This document shows positions 1 through 5,900 of a stretch of 5,995 bases of DNA, piece after piece. The stretch lies in assembly GCA_945292135.1 (NCBI GenBank), contig CALYRA010000100.1:1-5995 (forward strand), read 5' to 3'. Made by a program: the position numbers and the translations under genes. This stretch comes from an uncultured Dysgonomonas sp. (lineage in GTDB: Bacteria > Bacteroidota > Bacteroidia > Bacteroidales > Dysgonomonadaceae). Each line of letters begins with the position of its first letter. Within the stretch, counting starts at the first letter, position 1. The notes under the pieces were generated by a model, which was given only the letters and a program-made list of their open reading frames with translations, searched no databases and was not told where the DNA came from.

Positions 1-336
1 AAGATTTCCCGCTTCATTAACCGAATATCTGAAGAGAGTAGCTTGCTTTTTGTTCGGGCTTGCACGTTTGAACACCCAATTGCCAAAACTTTGCAATCCA
101 TTGCAATCAAAAACCAATGACCCCGTTTTAATATTGTTGACATCGCCCGAAGGCATATTGGCGTAGGCTGTCGCGTAAGCCTGATTCTGCCCCATATCAC
201 CGGTCAGCAAAATATAATTGTTATTTTTAGATCCATTTTCTTTCGGTTCATCATTATCATCATCAGAACAAGAGTATGATAATAGTACAGTCAATAACGT
301 AATAAACAAAACGTTTATTCTAAAAAATTTATTCAT
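1..336 (-). CDS. Surface lipoprotein, DUF4374-like, probable siderophore-binding partner (3' part missing)
   Basis: Only the first 112 codons lie in the window; the reading frame is open to the left edge. The protein starts MNKFFRINVLF, has a hydrophobic stretch to about residue 22, and then a lipobox L-S-Y-S-C with Cys23 as the predicted lipidated residue. The acidic run S-D-D-D-N-D-E directly after the cysteine fits the Bacteroidota lipoprotein export signal, so display on the outer face of the outer membrane is expected. Residues 41 onward (YILLTGDMGQNQAY, then ATLFRYSVNEAGNL) resemble the opening strands of DUF4374 beta-propeller lipoproteins, which sit next to TonB-dependent receptors; XusB of Bacteroides is a siderophore-binding example. 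The gene begins 28 bases after the receptor stop on the same strand, so the two are probably co-transcribed and work together. The lipoprotein call is firm. The DUF4374 assignment is from remembered pattern only and could be another propeller-type lipoprotein. Confidence 0.8.
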   Translation of the reverse strand, partial: MNKFFRINVLFITLLTVLLSYSCSDDDNDEPKENGSKNNNYILLTGDMGQNQAYATAYANMPSGDVNNIKTGSLVFDCNGLQSFGNWVFKRASPNKKQATLFRYSVNEAGNL

Positions 337-364
337 TAGGTAATTTGTTAAAATTAATAATATA

Positions 365-2518
365 CTAAATGCTAAAGCTAATCTTACTGCTAAAACTGCG
401 TCCGGCGTTTTGGATCCGGTAATTGTCATAAACTGAAGAGTTAAAAAGGTTTCTGACCTCAAAACTAAGAGCTATGTTGCCCTTCATTTTACTTTGCCAT
501 GTGCATCCAATGCTGTGTAAATTCTGGTCGGGAATCACAAGACCATTTACATTTACCTTAGGTTTGCCCCAAAGACCGAGTAAGCCGTCAGGCTCATATT
601 TCTTTGGTATATAATTCAAATAATATTGTCGGACAAAGCCATAGTTCCAATAGACAGACAACATATCTCCTTTTTGTACTACATTATTGAAAAACGTATT
701 AGCTCCTAAATTTGCAAAGAAATATGGCGTATTACGAAGCCTGGCTTTTTCTAAGGCGGGATCAGTTTGTTTGAAAAGTCGGAAATCCTGATAGGTCATA
801 TTACCGCTGATCTTTAACCTGCGAAAAAAAGTATACGAAACATCAAGCTCTACTCCCAACCCTTTAACGTTATCTACATTCTGATATTTTCCATAAACGC
901 CTGTATTAATAAGTAAAATAAGATCGGTAGTACGACGATAAAACAAATTCAGATCAATAGTGAGAGAGGATGGCGTAGAATAATAACCGCCTAAATTAAA
1001 GTTGTAACTTCGTTCGGGCTTGATTGAATAATTTGATATGATGAATGCCCCATCGCCAAAAAAATCGGATTGTTCCGGTAAACGAATTGTTGATTCACCC
1101 GAAATCCGCACGAATGAATATTCCGAAAATGTATATTTGAGAGCTTCACCAAATCCAAACCGATCGGTCGAGAGCTGATGCCATGACTCCGTCAGAGCGT
1201 TTTTTGCACCTTCGTAACCTTTACCCTTTGCATTGAAATATTTAAACAGGAAGTTATTAGTTAATTTCCCTTCCATAAAATACGATTTGAGCCCCAATGC
1301 CAAAACAGTCTTTTTATAAGTGGCGGGGGTAGATAAAACATCTTTTCCCGAAATCGGATATTTTTCGCCAAAAGGATTAGAACCTGTTCGCTTTACTTTT
1401 GTATAAACGCCATTAAGTTCAATGGCGTGCATCGAATTGAGACTATACGAAAAGTTGCTGCGCGAAATAAAGTTCTCATATTTTAATTTAGTAAGATTGC
1501 CATCACGAGAAGATTCTCCATTGCGAGAGGGAACAGGTTTAAAGTTGCCATGCCAGTCGTAAATACCTTTAACCGTATCGACGTAAGTTGTATGTAAATT
1601 ATTGTAAACAAAGAACTGATCGATGCTAAAGCGATTATCAAATAATGACTTTTTGTACCTTAACGTCGGTATAAAGGAATGAGCGGTACTTTTGATTTTG
1701 CCAAACGGGGTATCCATTGTCACCCCATAATTATTATGACGATCAATATCAAAATAAGTCGCCCCTAAACGTAATTCGTCTGTCCAAGACATATTACGTA
1801 CTCCGGCAAATATTTCACCGTATATATTTGAAAATTCATTGTTGAACAAAGGAACTTTTTCTTTATGACTTACGGCTGTTTCAGTATCAATTATAGGAAC
1901 GGTGACCTTGTAATCATTGTCGGAATAATTATAGAAGAAGTTACCTCCAATAAAATATTTGCCCGACGCATCTGTCGCCGATGCGGTAAGCGATATCTTA
2001 TGCGTATTATACGAACCATACTGATATGAACCTACAAGGTTTCTGCGACCAATATCCTGTTTTGTTACTATATTTACCCCGCCGCCCAGAGCGTCTGCTC
2101 CAAAGCTAATTGGTAAAACTCCTTTGTAAATCTCAATACGGTCAACTTGATTGGTAGGAACAATTGAGAAGCTGTAAGCCGAACCTAAATAGTCCATCGG
2201 GATGCCATCTTTAAAATATTTTATAGCTTTTCCTTCAAAACCATTCATCATCAAATTTACATTAGCTCCTAAACCTCCGGTTTGACGCACTCTCAGACCT
2301 ACTGTTCTATTGAGCAAATCTGTAATGTTAGCTGTCTGGTTGCTAACGGTTTTTACATCCAAAACTGTTGTCTTGATAGCTTGTCGCTCTATTATTTTAG
2401 CTTTGGAAGCGCCTTTAATGGAAACCTCTTTGAGATTTATATTTTTTATAGTATCATTTTGGGCAACAATACACCCAATACATACCATATATACAATGAT
2501 TATAAGAATACCCCTCAT
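365..2518 (-). CDS. TonB-dependent outer-membrane receptor, probably for a ferric siderophore
   Basis: This 717-residue protein has a signal peptide (residues 1-20, ending I-V-A-Q, a typical signal peptidase I site in this phylum). A short segment NINLKEVSIKGA (26-37) is of the kind preceding the plug. The plug domain covers about 44-153, with MNGFEGKAIKYFKDGIPMDY and then VDRIEIYKGVLPISFGADAL, followed by GGGVNIVTK. The remainder is a beta-barrel rich in alternating aromatic strands, ending in SKISFSI. Length is normal for a siderophore-type receptor. It lacks the carboxypeptidase-like N-terminal extension of SusC-type glycan receptors and the STN signalling domain, so direct sigma/anti-sigma control is unlikely. 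An in-frame TAA lies two codons upstream of the ATG, which fixes the start. The downstream lipoprotein and the divergent AraC regulator support iron or siderophore uptake; the actual ligand cannot be read from sequence, and heme or a metal chelate remain possible. Confidence 0.95.
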   Translation of the reverse strand: MRGILIIIVYMVCIGCIVAQNDTIKNINLKEVSIKGASKAKIIERQAIKTTVLDVKTVSNQTANITDLLNRTVGLRVRQTGGLGANVNLMMNGFEGKAIKYFKDGIPMDYLGSAYSFSIVPTNQVDRIEIYKGVLPISFGADALGGGVNIVTKQDIGRRNLVGSYQYGSYNTHKISLTASATDASGKYFIGGNFFYNYSDNDYKVTVPIIDTETAVSHKEKVPLFNNEFSNIYGEIFAGVRNMSWTDELRLGATYFDIDRHNNYGVTMDTPFGKIKSTAHSFIPTLRYKKSLFDNRFSIDQFFVYNNLHTTYVDTVKGIYDWHGNFKPVPSRNGESSRDGNLTKLKYENFISRSNFSYSLNSMHAIELNGVYTKVKRTGSNPFGEKYPISGKDVLSTPATYKKTVLALGLKSYFMEGKLTNNFLFKYFNAKGKGYEGAKNALTESWHQLSTDRFGFGEALKYTFSEYSFVRISGESTIRLPEQSDFFGDGAFIISNYSIKPERSYNFNLGGYYSTPSSLTIDLNLFYRRTTDLILLINTGVYGKYQNVDNVKGLGVELDVSYTFFRRLKISGNMTYQDFRLFKQTDPALEKARLRNTPYFFANLGANTFFNNVVQKGDMLSVYWNYGFVRQYYLNYIPKKYEPDGLLGLWGKPKVNVNGLVIPDQNLHSIGCTWQSKMKGNIALSFEVRNLFNSSVYDNYRIQNAGRSFSSKISFSI

Positions 2519-2531
2519 ATATTTTTAACAT

Positions 2532-2539
2532 CAAAGATA
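2532..2539 (-). promoter_or_regulatory. -7 box of the receptor-lipoprotein operon promoter
   Basis: On the minus strand this reads TATCTTTG, an exact match to the Bacteroidota -7 consensus TAnnTTTG. It lies 13 bases upstream of the receptor ATG, giving a very short leader. No good -33 TTTG is found at 19-21 bases upstream (only TTCG at a shorter spacing), which would fit a promoter that depends on an activator such as the divergent AraC protein. The box is seen; its use is inferred. Confidence 0.45.
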
Positions 2540-2574
2540 AAAGTCGTTGCATAGCCCGAATATAGTTTAAGGGA

Positions 2575-2584
2575 TTATCGATAA
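2575..2584. promoter_or_regulatory. Palindromic candidate operator between divergent genes
   Basis: TTATCGATAA is a perfect 10-base palindrome, with two further G-C pairs (2571-2572 with 2587-2588) outside a short mismatch. It lies 56 bases from the receptor start and 43 bases from the regulator start, between the two -7 boxes. It could bind a dimeric regulator controlling both directions. AraC proteins more often bind direct repeats, so Fur-like or other binding, or chance in AT-rich DNA, is possible. Confidence 0.3.
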
Positions 2585-2600
2585 CGCCAAAAGGATTTTC

Positions 2601-2608
2601 TACTTTTG
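2601..2608 (+). promoter_or_regulatory. -7 box of the AraC-family regulator promoter
   Basis: TACTTTTG matches TAnnTTTG exactly and lies 19 bases upstream of the regulator ATG at 2628. No clear -33 TTTG is present at the usual spacing. Placement directly before the gene and the absence of another candidate in the gap make it the likely promoter. Confidence 0.45.
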
Positions 2609-2627
2609 CATAAAACAATATCGAACA

Positions 2628-3635
2628 ATGAAACGTGAATACTATTATAAAGACAGCGATTTGCATTTAATTGAAAATATACCGGAAAATTACGCCATAA
2701 AAGATCATGTTGAAGATTCGTTGACCGAATATGATGGCAAAACAAACGGTAATGATACATCAGGAATATTCCGCAATCTAAAAATAGACGGTATTTCGAT
2801 TGATATTATTGATAAAAGGCACAAAAGCCCGATCAAAATGGATGTTAAACAAGATACCGAACATTTGGAGATATGTTTCGAATTGGAAGGTCATAAACAT
2901 TACGCCACCAAAGACGGAAATTATTTAAACACCCTAAACGGCAGATATAGTTTTTTTTACTTTAAAAATCTGGATGGAGAACTAACATTCTACCCTGAAG
3001 AGGGTAAGCATAAATGCGTAGAAATTGAACTTTCCATTCCTTTTCTGAAAAGATTGCTTAATAATGACCTCAGCATACTGGGTGACTTTGGCGAAAAAAT
3101 ACAAAAGAGGGAAAACGCGGTTTTTATTAATAACGCAACCATCAGTTTGCAGATGAGGTATATTCTCAAACAAATAATCGACCCTCCTCAAAAACTATCG
3201 GGCGTATTGCGTAAGGTATCTACCGAATCTCATATAATTGATCTGATCTTACTTGTTGTTTTGCAGGCAAAAGAAAGATCACAAAAGATTGCAAAAAATT
3301 CTATATTGTCACAAGATGATATAAATAAAATATATAAAGCAAGAGAAATCATCATCGAAAAAATTGACGCTCCTTGTTCTTTACTTGAATTGGCGCGTCT
3401 GTCTGGTATAAATGATTTTAAATTGAAGAAAGGATTTAAAGAAATTTTTGGAACTACTGTTTTTAAATATCTTTTTGATGAGCGTATGGAACGCAGTAAA
3501 TCGCTTATTTTAGAAGGGAAACTTACTATTTCGGAAATTACGTTTATGATCGGATATAAAAATCCGGCGCATTTCAGCGCTGCGTTTAAACGAAAGTTTG
3601 GATATCTACCCAGTGATTTAAGACGCATTTCCTGA
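2628..3635 (+). CDS. AraC-family transcriptional regulator, PchR-like, of the adjacent uptake operon
   Basis: This 335-residue protein has an N-terminal ligand-sensing half of about 50-220, including DVKQDTEHLEICFELEGH (72-89) and FYFKNLDGELTFYPEEGKH (110-128), which look like the beta-rich sensor of PchR-type regulators. The C-terminal AraC DNA-binding domain covers about 228-335. The first helix-turn-helix is near 251-272 (SLLELARLSGINDFKLKKGF). The second is near 299-322 and carries the family signature GYKNPAHFSAAFKRKFG, followed by LPSDLRR. Size and order fit siderophore-responsive AraC regulators, which are cytoplasmic and bind the imported ferric siderophore. It is divergent from the receptor with a 109-base shared control region, so it most likely regulates that operon, and possibly itself. 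The start ATG follows an A-rich stretch with no Shine-Dalgarno site, as usual in this phylum. Family is certain; the effector is inferred from the neighbours. Confidence 0.93.
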   Translation: MKREYYYKDSDLHLIENIPENYAIKDHVEDSLTEYDGKTNGNDTSGIFRNLKIDGISIDIIDKRHKSPIKMDVKQDTEHLEICFELEGHKHYATKDGNYLNTLNGRYSFFYFKNLDGELTFYPEEGKHKCVEIELSIPFLKRLLNNDLSILGDFGEKIQKRENAVFINNATISLQMRYILKQIIDPPQKLSGVLRKVSTESHIIDLILLVVLQAKERSQKIAKNSILSQDDINKIYKAREIIIEKIDAPCSLLELARLSGINDFKLKKGFKEIFGTTVFKYLFDERMERSKSLILEGKLTISEITFMIGYKNPAHFSAAFKRKFGYLPSDLRRIS

Positions 3636-3736
3636 AATATCAGGGTTTATAGGCAATAACTAACAAAAGCGTTTTTTTCGTTTATCTACCAAATCATAAA
3701 TATTAATTCTTCATGTAATACGACAAGTTACGCACG

Positions 3737-3765
3737 AACTTTAACCGGTTGTTATCATAACAGTT
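3737..3765. repeat. Nested inverted repeats
   Basis: Three pairings lie together: the 8-base palindrome AACCGGTT (3743-3750), the repeat TGTTAT-C-ATAACA (3750-3762), and outer arms AACT (3737-3740) and AGTT (3762-3765). The first two overlap by one base, as do the second and the outer arm, so a full cruciform would lose end pairs. The symmetry is seen directly; a role as operator, recombination site or RNA structure is not established. Confidence 0.35.
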
Positions 3766-3834
3766 TATTAGCGATATGATGTTTGAAACATTCGTAAGGA
3801 CATTCAAAAGTAAATATGAAAAATATTAGTATCA

Positions 3835-3986
3835 TTATTCATTCTGATAATTTTTCAACTTCTTCATATTCTTGCTAATAGATTGAATGGATGGTAGCTA
3901 TAAAGGTTTTTGGCTCTGTTATATATTAGAATGTTATTCCTCAAAATCCTTTTAGGTCAGTCATTAAAAGAAATTGAAGCCAAGAT
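3835..3986 (-). pseudogene. Decayed fragment of a second MNT-HEPN nucleotidyltransferase gene
   Basis: Read on the minus strand, this stretch matches residues of about 65-117 of the intact neighbour (295-residue numbering). From 3953 to 3909 it reads KRILRNNILIYNRAK, against KYLDVVETLYYNRAK in the neighbour (12 of the 15 positions aligned without gaps from K79, ending in the shared YNRAK). From 3888 to 3838 it reads IQSISKNMKKLKNYQNE, against IQFISEDVKKLNKYLDE. The two blocks are linked by a one-base deletion (frameshift near 3889-3891). In-frame stops occur at 3957-3959 (TGA) and 3835-3837 (TAA). DNA similarity is also visible, for example tttggctc and tgaatgg shared with 4660-4712. Farther upstream a match ILAS (3986-3975) to ILVV is weak, and the catalytic D-x-D is not preserved. 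The C-terminal HEPN half is not recognisable. This is best read as the remains of a tandem copy. Confidence 0.65.
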
Positions 3987-4082
3987 CATCAAAAAGTAAC
4001 TTATTTATAAAAAGGGACAATTTACAGTGGGATTAGAAAAGGATTTGTCAAAAATTCAATATCGTTTAAATATTCTGATAAC

Positions 4083-4970
4083 TCAATTTTTGTCCCCATA
4101 CTCCTTAATCTTTTCTTCACAAATACCCTTTGTTATATCACGAAGCAGTCCCACTTTGGGGATAAGAGCATCAATATCCTCTTTGGTTACTACAAAATCG
4201 GGATCGTAACGTCCGTTGACGTAGGCGGTTTTGATAAGTTTGAAAAGCCTTTTTTCTTCGGGAGTGTCCTGTGGAAACACTTTTGCGAAGTCATCGGAAT
4301 ATTGCTTTACCGAGTTGAAAAGCTTTGTCAGATTATGTTGTTTGGGATTTTCTAATGTAAAGACTAAACGGATAGCATATATAAAATTTTCACAAGCCTG
4401 ATGCAGGTTAAAAGATGCCATTTTATAATTATGTCTATTATAGGAATCATTTGTTAGATTAACAAATTCAATTCCATTCGCAAATTTTTCTTCAAAATAC
4501 TCTTGTGCCTGTTGATATATTTCTTCAAAATTAAGTTTGCGTTTTCGGGCAAGTTTAAACTGTTTACTATCATATAGCATTATGCCCTCTTCCTTGATTT
4601 GAGTATAAAAATATCTGCCCTCATCCAAATATTTATTCAGCTTTTTCACATCTTCGCTGATAAACTGAATGGGCGGTTGCCTATCGGGATGTTTGGCTCG
4701 GTTATAATAAAGCGTTTCGACTACATCGAGGTATTTATCCGCGAGACCTTCGGATAAGCCGCTTGTTACTACCAATATATCATAATCGCTGACATAAAAC
4801 TGAAGTTTGCGAAACTCAAATTTTTCATCATACGCCACATAATCATTACGGGCATAACTTCCGAATAGTATTATCATTTCGGTTTGCGGCACCCGTTGCA
4901 GAACTGTTTCGACAATGAAGTTCAAGTCCCGTTGGTTTGTTGAGGGTAAATATGATATGGATTTTTTCAT
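4083..4970 (-). CDS. Nucleotidyltransferase (MNT)-HEPN fusion protein
   Basis: This 295-residue cytoplasmic protein has two parts. Residues of about 15-135 form a minimal nucleotidyltransferase fold with LFGSYARND (35-43) and the metal-binding pair S-D-Y-D-I-L-V-V (D62, D64). A conserved YLDEGRYFYTQIKEEGIMLYDS stretch follows at 114-135, which is typical of this fused family. Residues of about 150-275 form a HEPN domain (NYKMASFNLHQACENFIYAI at 181-200, then PKQHNLTKLF and NGRYDPDF). HEPN and MNT proteins often form toxin-antitoxin or stress modules, but the role of the fused form is not known to me. The third catalytic Asp expected near residue 102 is Gln (PPIQFIS), and no R-x4-6-H RNase motif is evident, so RNase activity is doubtful. 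The frame extends to a TTG at 4994; I chose ATG at 4970 because it gives the family-like start MKKSISYLP. A degraded copy lies just downstream. Confidence 0.85.
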   Translation of the reverse strand: MKKSISYLPSTNQRDLNFIVETVLQRVPQTEMIILFGSYARNDYVAYDEKFEFRKLQFYVSDYDILVVTSGLSEGLADKYLDVVETLYYNRAKHPDRQPPIQFISEDVKKLNKYLDEGRYFYTQIKEEGIMLYDSKQFKLARKRKLNFEEIYQQAQEYFEEKFANGIEFVNLTNDSYNRHNYKMASFNLHQACENFIYAIRLVFTLENPKQHNLTKLFNSVKQYSDDFAKVFPQDTPEEKRLFKLIKTAYVNGRYDPDFVVTKEDIDALIPKVGLLRDITKGICEEKIKEYGDKN

Positions 4971-5064
4971 CTTATTATTTTCTATCTGACGCAAACAAAA
5001 TGATCTGCGACCCTAAAGATAAATAAAAAAGAAAAATCGTTATTAACATTTTATTAGTTAATTG

Positions 5065-5072
5065 TATATTTG
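5065..5072 (+). promoter_or_regulatory. -7 box for the 130-residue gene
   Basis: TATATTTG matches the Bacteroidota -7 consensus TAnnTTTG exactly. Transcription would begin near 5079, leaving a leader of about 120 bases before the ATG at 5200. No exact -33 TTTG lies at the standard distance, so strength is uncertain. Confidence 0.45.
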
Positions 5073-5170
5073 TATCAACATCCTGTTATTGTCCGTTCAG
5101 GTTCGTCATTTTGAGCAGGCAGATCTTAACGCAGTGATATAAATTATTCATTTAGTAATTATTATATCGG

Positions 5171-5188
5171 CTTGATTAAATAATCAGG
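5171..5188 (+). promoter_or_regulatory. Leader hairpin just upstream of the 130-residue gene
   Basis: CTTGATTA and TAATCAGG pair over eight positions (one G-T wobble) around a two-base AA centre, ending 11 bases before the start codon at 5200. The AA loop is too short for RNA, so as RNA the innermost pair would open to give a four-base loop. It could affect ribosome access, or be a DNA operator with GATTA half-sites. The symmetry is seen; the function is inferred. Confidence 0.3.
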
Positions 5189-5199
5189 CTTAAAAGCTG

Positions 5200-5592
5200 A
5201 TGTCTATGCAAAATCCGGAAAATAATTTTGAAACGCTTATCAAACATGCCAAGTCTATGCTTGGTCGCTCCTATGATGAATTGAAAAGAAAGTATCTTAG
5301 CTATCCTATTTCATTGACGGTACATGTCGATAAAAAGGAAAACACCTTCGAACAGTTTATTAAAATACGTTTTAGTGAACAATGCGCAATAACCACTCTC
5401 AATTTTGACCAAACAGAAAAATGTGACGCTGTTTATCTTTTCTTTGACAATCGAAATGATGAGGATATCTTTATTGAATATCTGGCAGAATCTTATGACT
5501 TTTATTTCAAAGAGAATCGTTGGTTAATTTATGATTGCTTTCTGAAGGTAAAGGACATAAACGATATTTTTTATTTTTACTTCCATAAATAA
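5200..5592 (+). CDS. Hypothetical protein, 130 residues
   Basis: I do not recognise this protein. It starts MSMQNPENNF; a second in-frame ATG two codons later is an equally plausible start. There is no signal peptide or membrane segment, so it should be a small cytoplasmic protein. Residues of about 8-34 look helical (FETLIKHAKSMLGRSYDELK). The rest alternates like beta strands (ISLTVHVDKK, FIKIRFSEQCAITTLNFD, AVYLFFDNR), with a helix-like DEDIFIEYLAESYDFYF and an aromatic tail IFYFYFHK. Phe, Tyr and acidic residues are abundant. Coding status is supported by an upstream -7 box and by a strong terminator starting seven bases after the stop, so it is probably a single-gene transcript. It is divergent from the MNT-HEPN gene, but a functional link is only a guess. 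Small single-domain immunity-like or regulatory proteins would have this size. Confidence 0.78.
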   Translation: MSMQNPENNFETLIKHAKSMLGRSYDELKRKYLSYPISLTVHVDKKENTFEQFIKIRFSEQCAITTLNFDQTEKCDAVYLFFDNRNDEDIFIEYLAESYDFYFKENRWLIYDCFLKVKDINDIFYFYFHK

Positions 5593-5598
5593 CCAAAC

Positions 5599-5640
5599 TC
5601 GGGCAAGGCATATTTATTTTAGCCTTGCCTGATTTTATTC
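5599..5640 (+). terminator. Rho-independent terminator of the 130-residue gene
   Basis: TCGGGCAAGGC (5599-5609) pairs with GCCTTGCCTGA (5622-5632) to form an 11-base stem with one G-T wobble and a 12-base loop. It is followed by TTTTATTC. It begins seven bases after the stop codon at 5592. The GC-rich stem stands out against the AT-rich surroundings. Confidence 0.88.
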
Positions 5641-5771
5641 ATATATAAACTTATTTTTCAGTGCTTTACATATTATAAAAATCGGATTTAGCCTAAAAAT
5701 TTTATTATTACGCTTTGTTTCGGAACATATTGTTTGAATCCGATAACCCGAAAAACTTACGCGAAAATTTA

Positions 5772-5806
5772 TCATTCTGTACATGATGCTGATAGTATCA
5801 GAGTGA
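5772..5806. repeat. Long imperfect inverted repeat
   Basis: TCATTCTG (5772-5779) pairs with CAGAGTGA (5799-5806) with one G-T wobble. The stem continues TAC (5780-5782) with GTA (5795-5797) across a single bulged T, leaving a 12-base loop. An alternative perfect repeat CTGATA-G-TATCAG (5789-5801) overlaps it, so two folds compete. There is no T-tract after it on the plus strand and only a weak one on the minus, so it is not a standard terminator. Confidence 0.4.
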
Positions 5807-5870
5807 AAAAATACGTAAAATTATTTTGTACAATAAAACATACATTTCATACATATCGAAAATAATTATA

Positions 5871-5900
5871 TTGGTTTTAATTAATATAACTTTATATTTG
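5871..5900 (+). promoter_or_regulatory. Bacteroidota-type promoter pointing off the right edge
   Basis: TTG at 5871-5873 is followed after 19 bases by TATATTTG at 5893-5900, an exact TAnnTTTG. This is the only candidate in the window with both elements at proper spacing. Transcription would start near 5907 and leave at least 88 bases of leader inside the window. An inverted repeat AATTATATT / AATATAACT (5864-5872 and 5883-5891, one mismatch) lies across the spacer and could be an operator. Confidence 0.5.

Larger units (their letters stand above)
3636..4082. other. Gene-free gap between convergent genes
   Basis: No intact coding region is visible on either strand. The gap separates the AraC regulator (plus) from the MNT-HEPN gene (minus), which converge here. 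It contains a decayed fragment of an MNT-HEPN paralogue (3835-3986) and a cluster of inverted repeats (3737-3765). No convincing rho-independent terminator was found for either flanking gene. Confidence 0.6.
4971..5199. promoter_or_regulatory. Divergent intergenic control region
   Basis: This gap separates the MNT-HEPN gene (minus) from the 130-residue gene (plus). For the minus direction the only candidate is TATCTTTA at 5014-5021, one base off TAnnTTTG, without a matching -33 element. The plus direction has an exact -7 box at 5065-5072. An A/T-rich stretch lies between them. From 5104 to 5116 it contains CGTCATTTTGAGC, which resembles dispersed intergenic repeats of this phylum. Confidence 0.45.

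Noticed and set aside
2282..2554. 90-codon plus-strand open frame opposite the receptor's 5' end
   Set aside because: It is antisense to the plug and signal peptide of the receptor, with composition explained by that gene.
3230..3628. 132-codon minus-strand open frame inside the AraC regulator
   Set aside because: It is antisense to a clear AraC DNA-binding domain and has no recognisable protein features.
3631..3644. CCTGA-AATA-TCAGG hairpin overlapping the AraC gene stop, as a terminator
   Set aside because: The stem has only five pairs and is not followed by a T-tract, so it does not meet the usual form.
4014..4096. GGGACAA / TTGTCCC inverted repeat across the end of the MNT-HEPN gene, as insertion-sequence ends or a terminator
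   Set aside because: Arms are only seven bases, about 70 bases apart, the right arm is coding sequence, and no transposase or target duplication is visible.
4027..4209. 60-codon plus-strand open frame overlapping the 3' end of the MNT-HEPN gene
   Set aside because: Most of it is antisense to the conserved HEPN C-terminus; no promoter box or family similarity supports it.
4971..4994. Longer start (TTG at 4994) for the MNT-HEPN gene, adding eight residues
   Set aside because: It needs a rare TTG start, while the ATG at 4970 is preceded by A-rich sequence typical for this phylum and gives a natural N-terminus.
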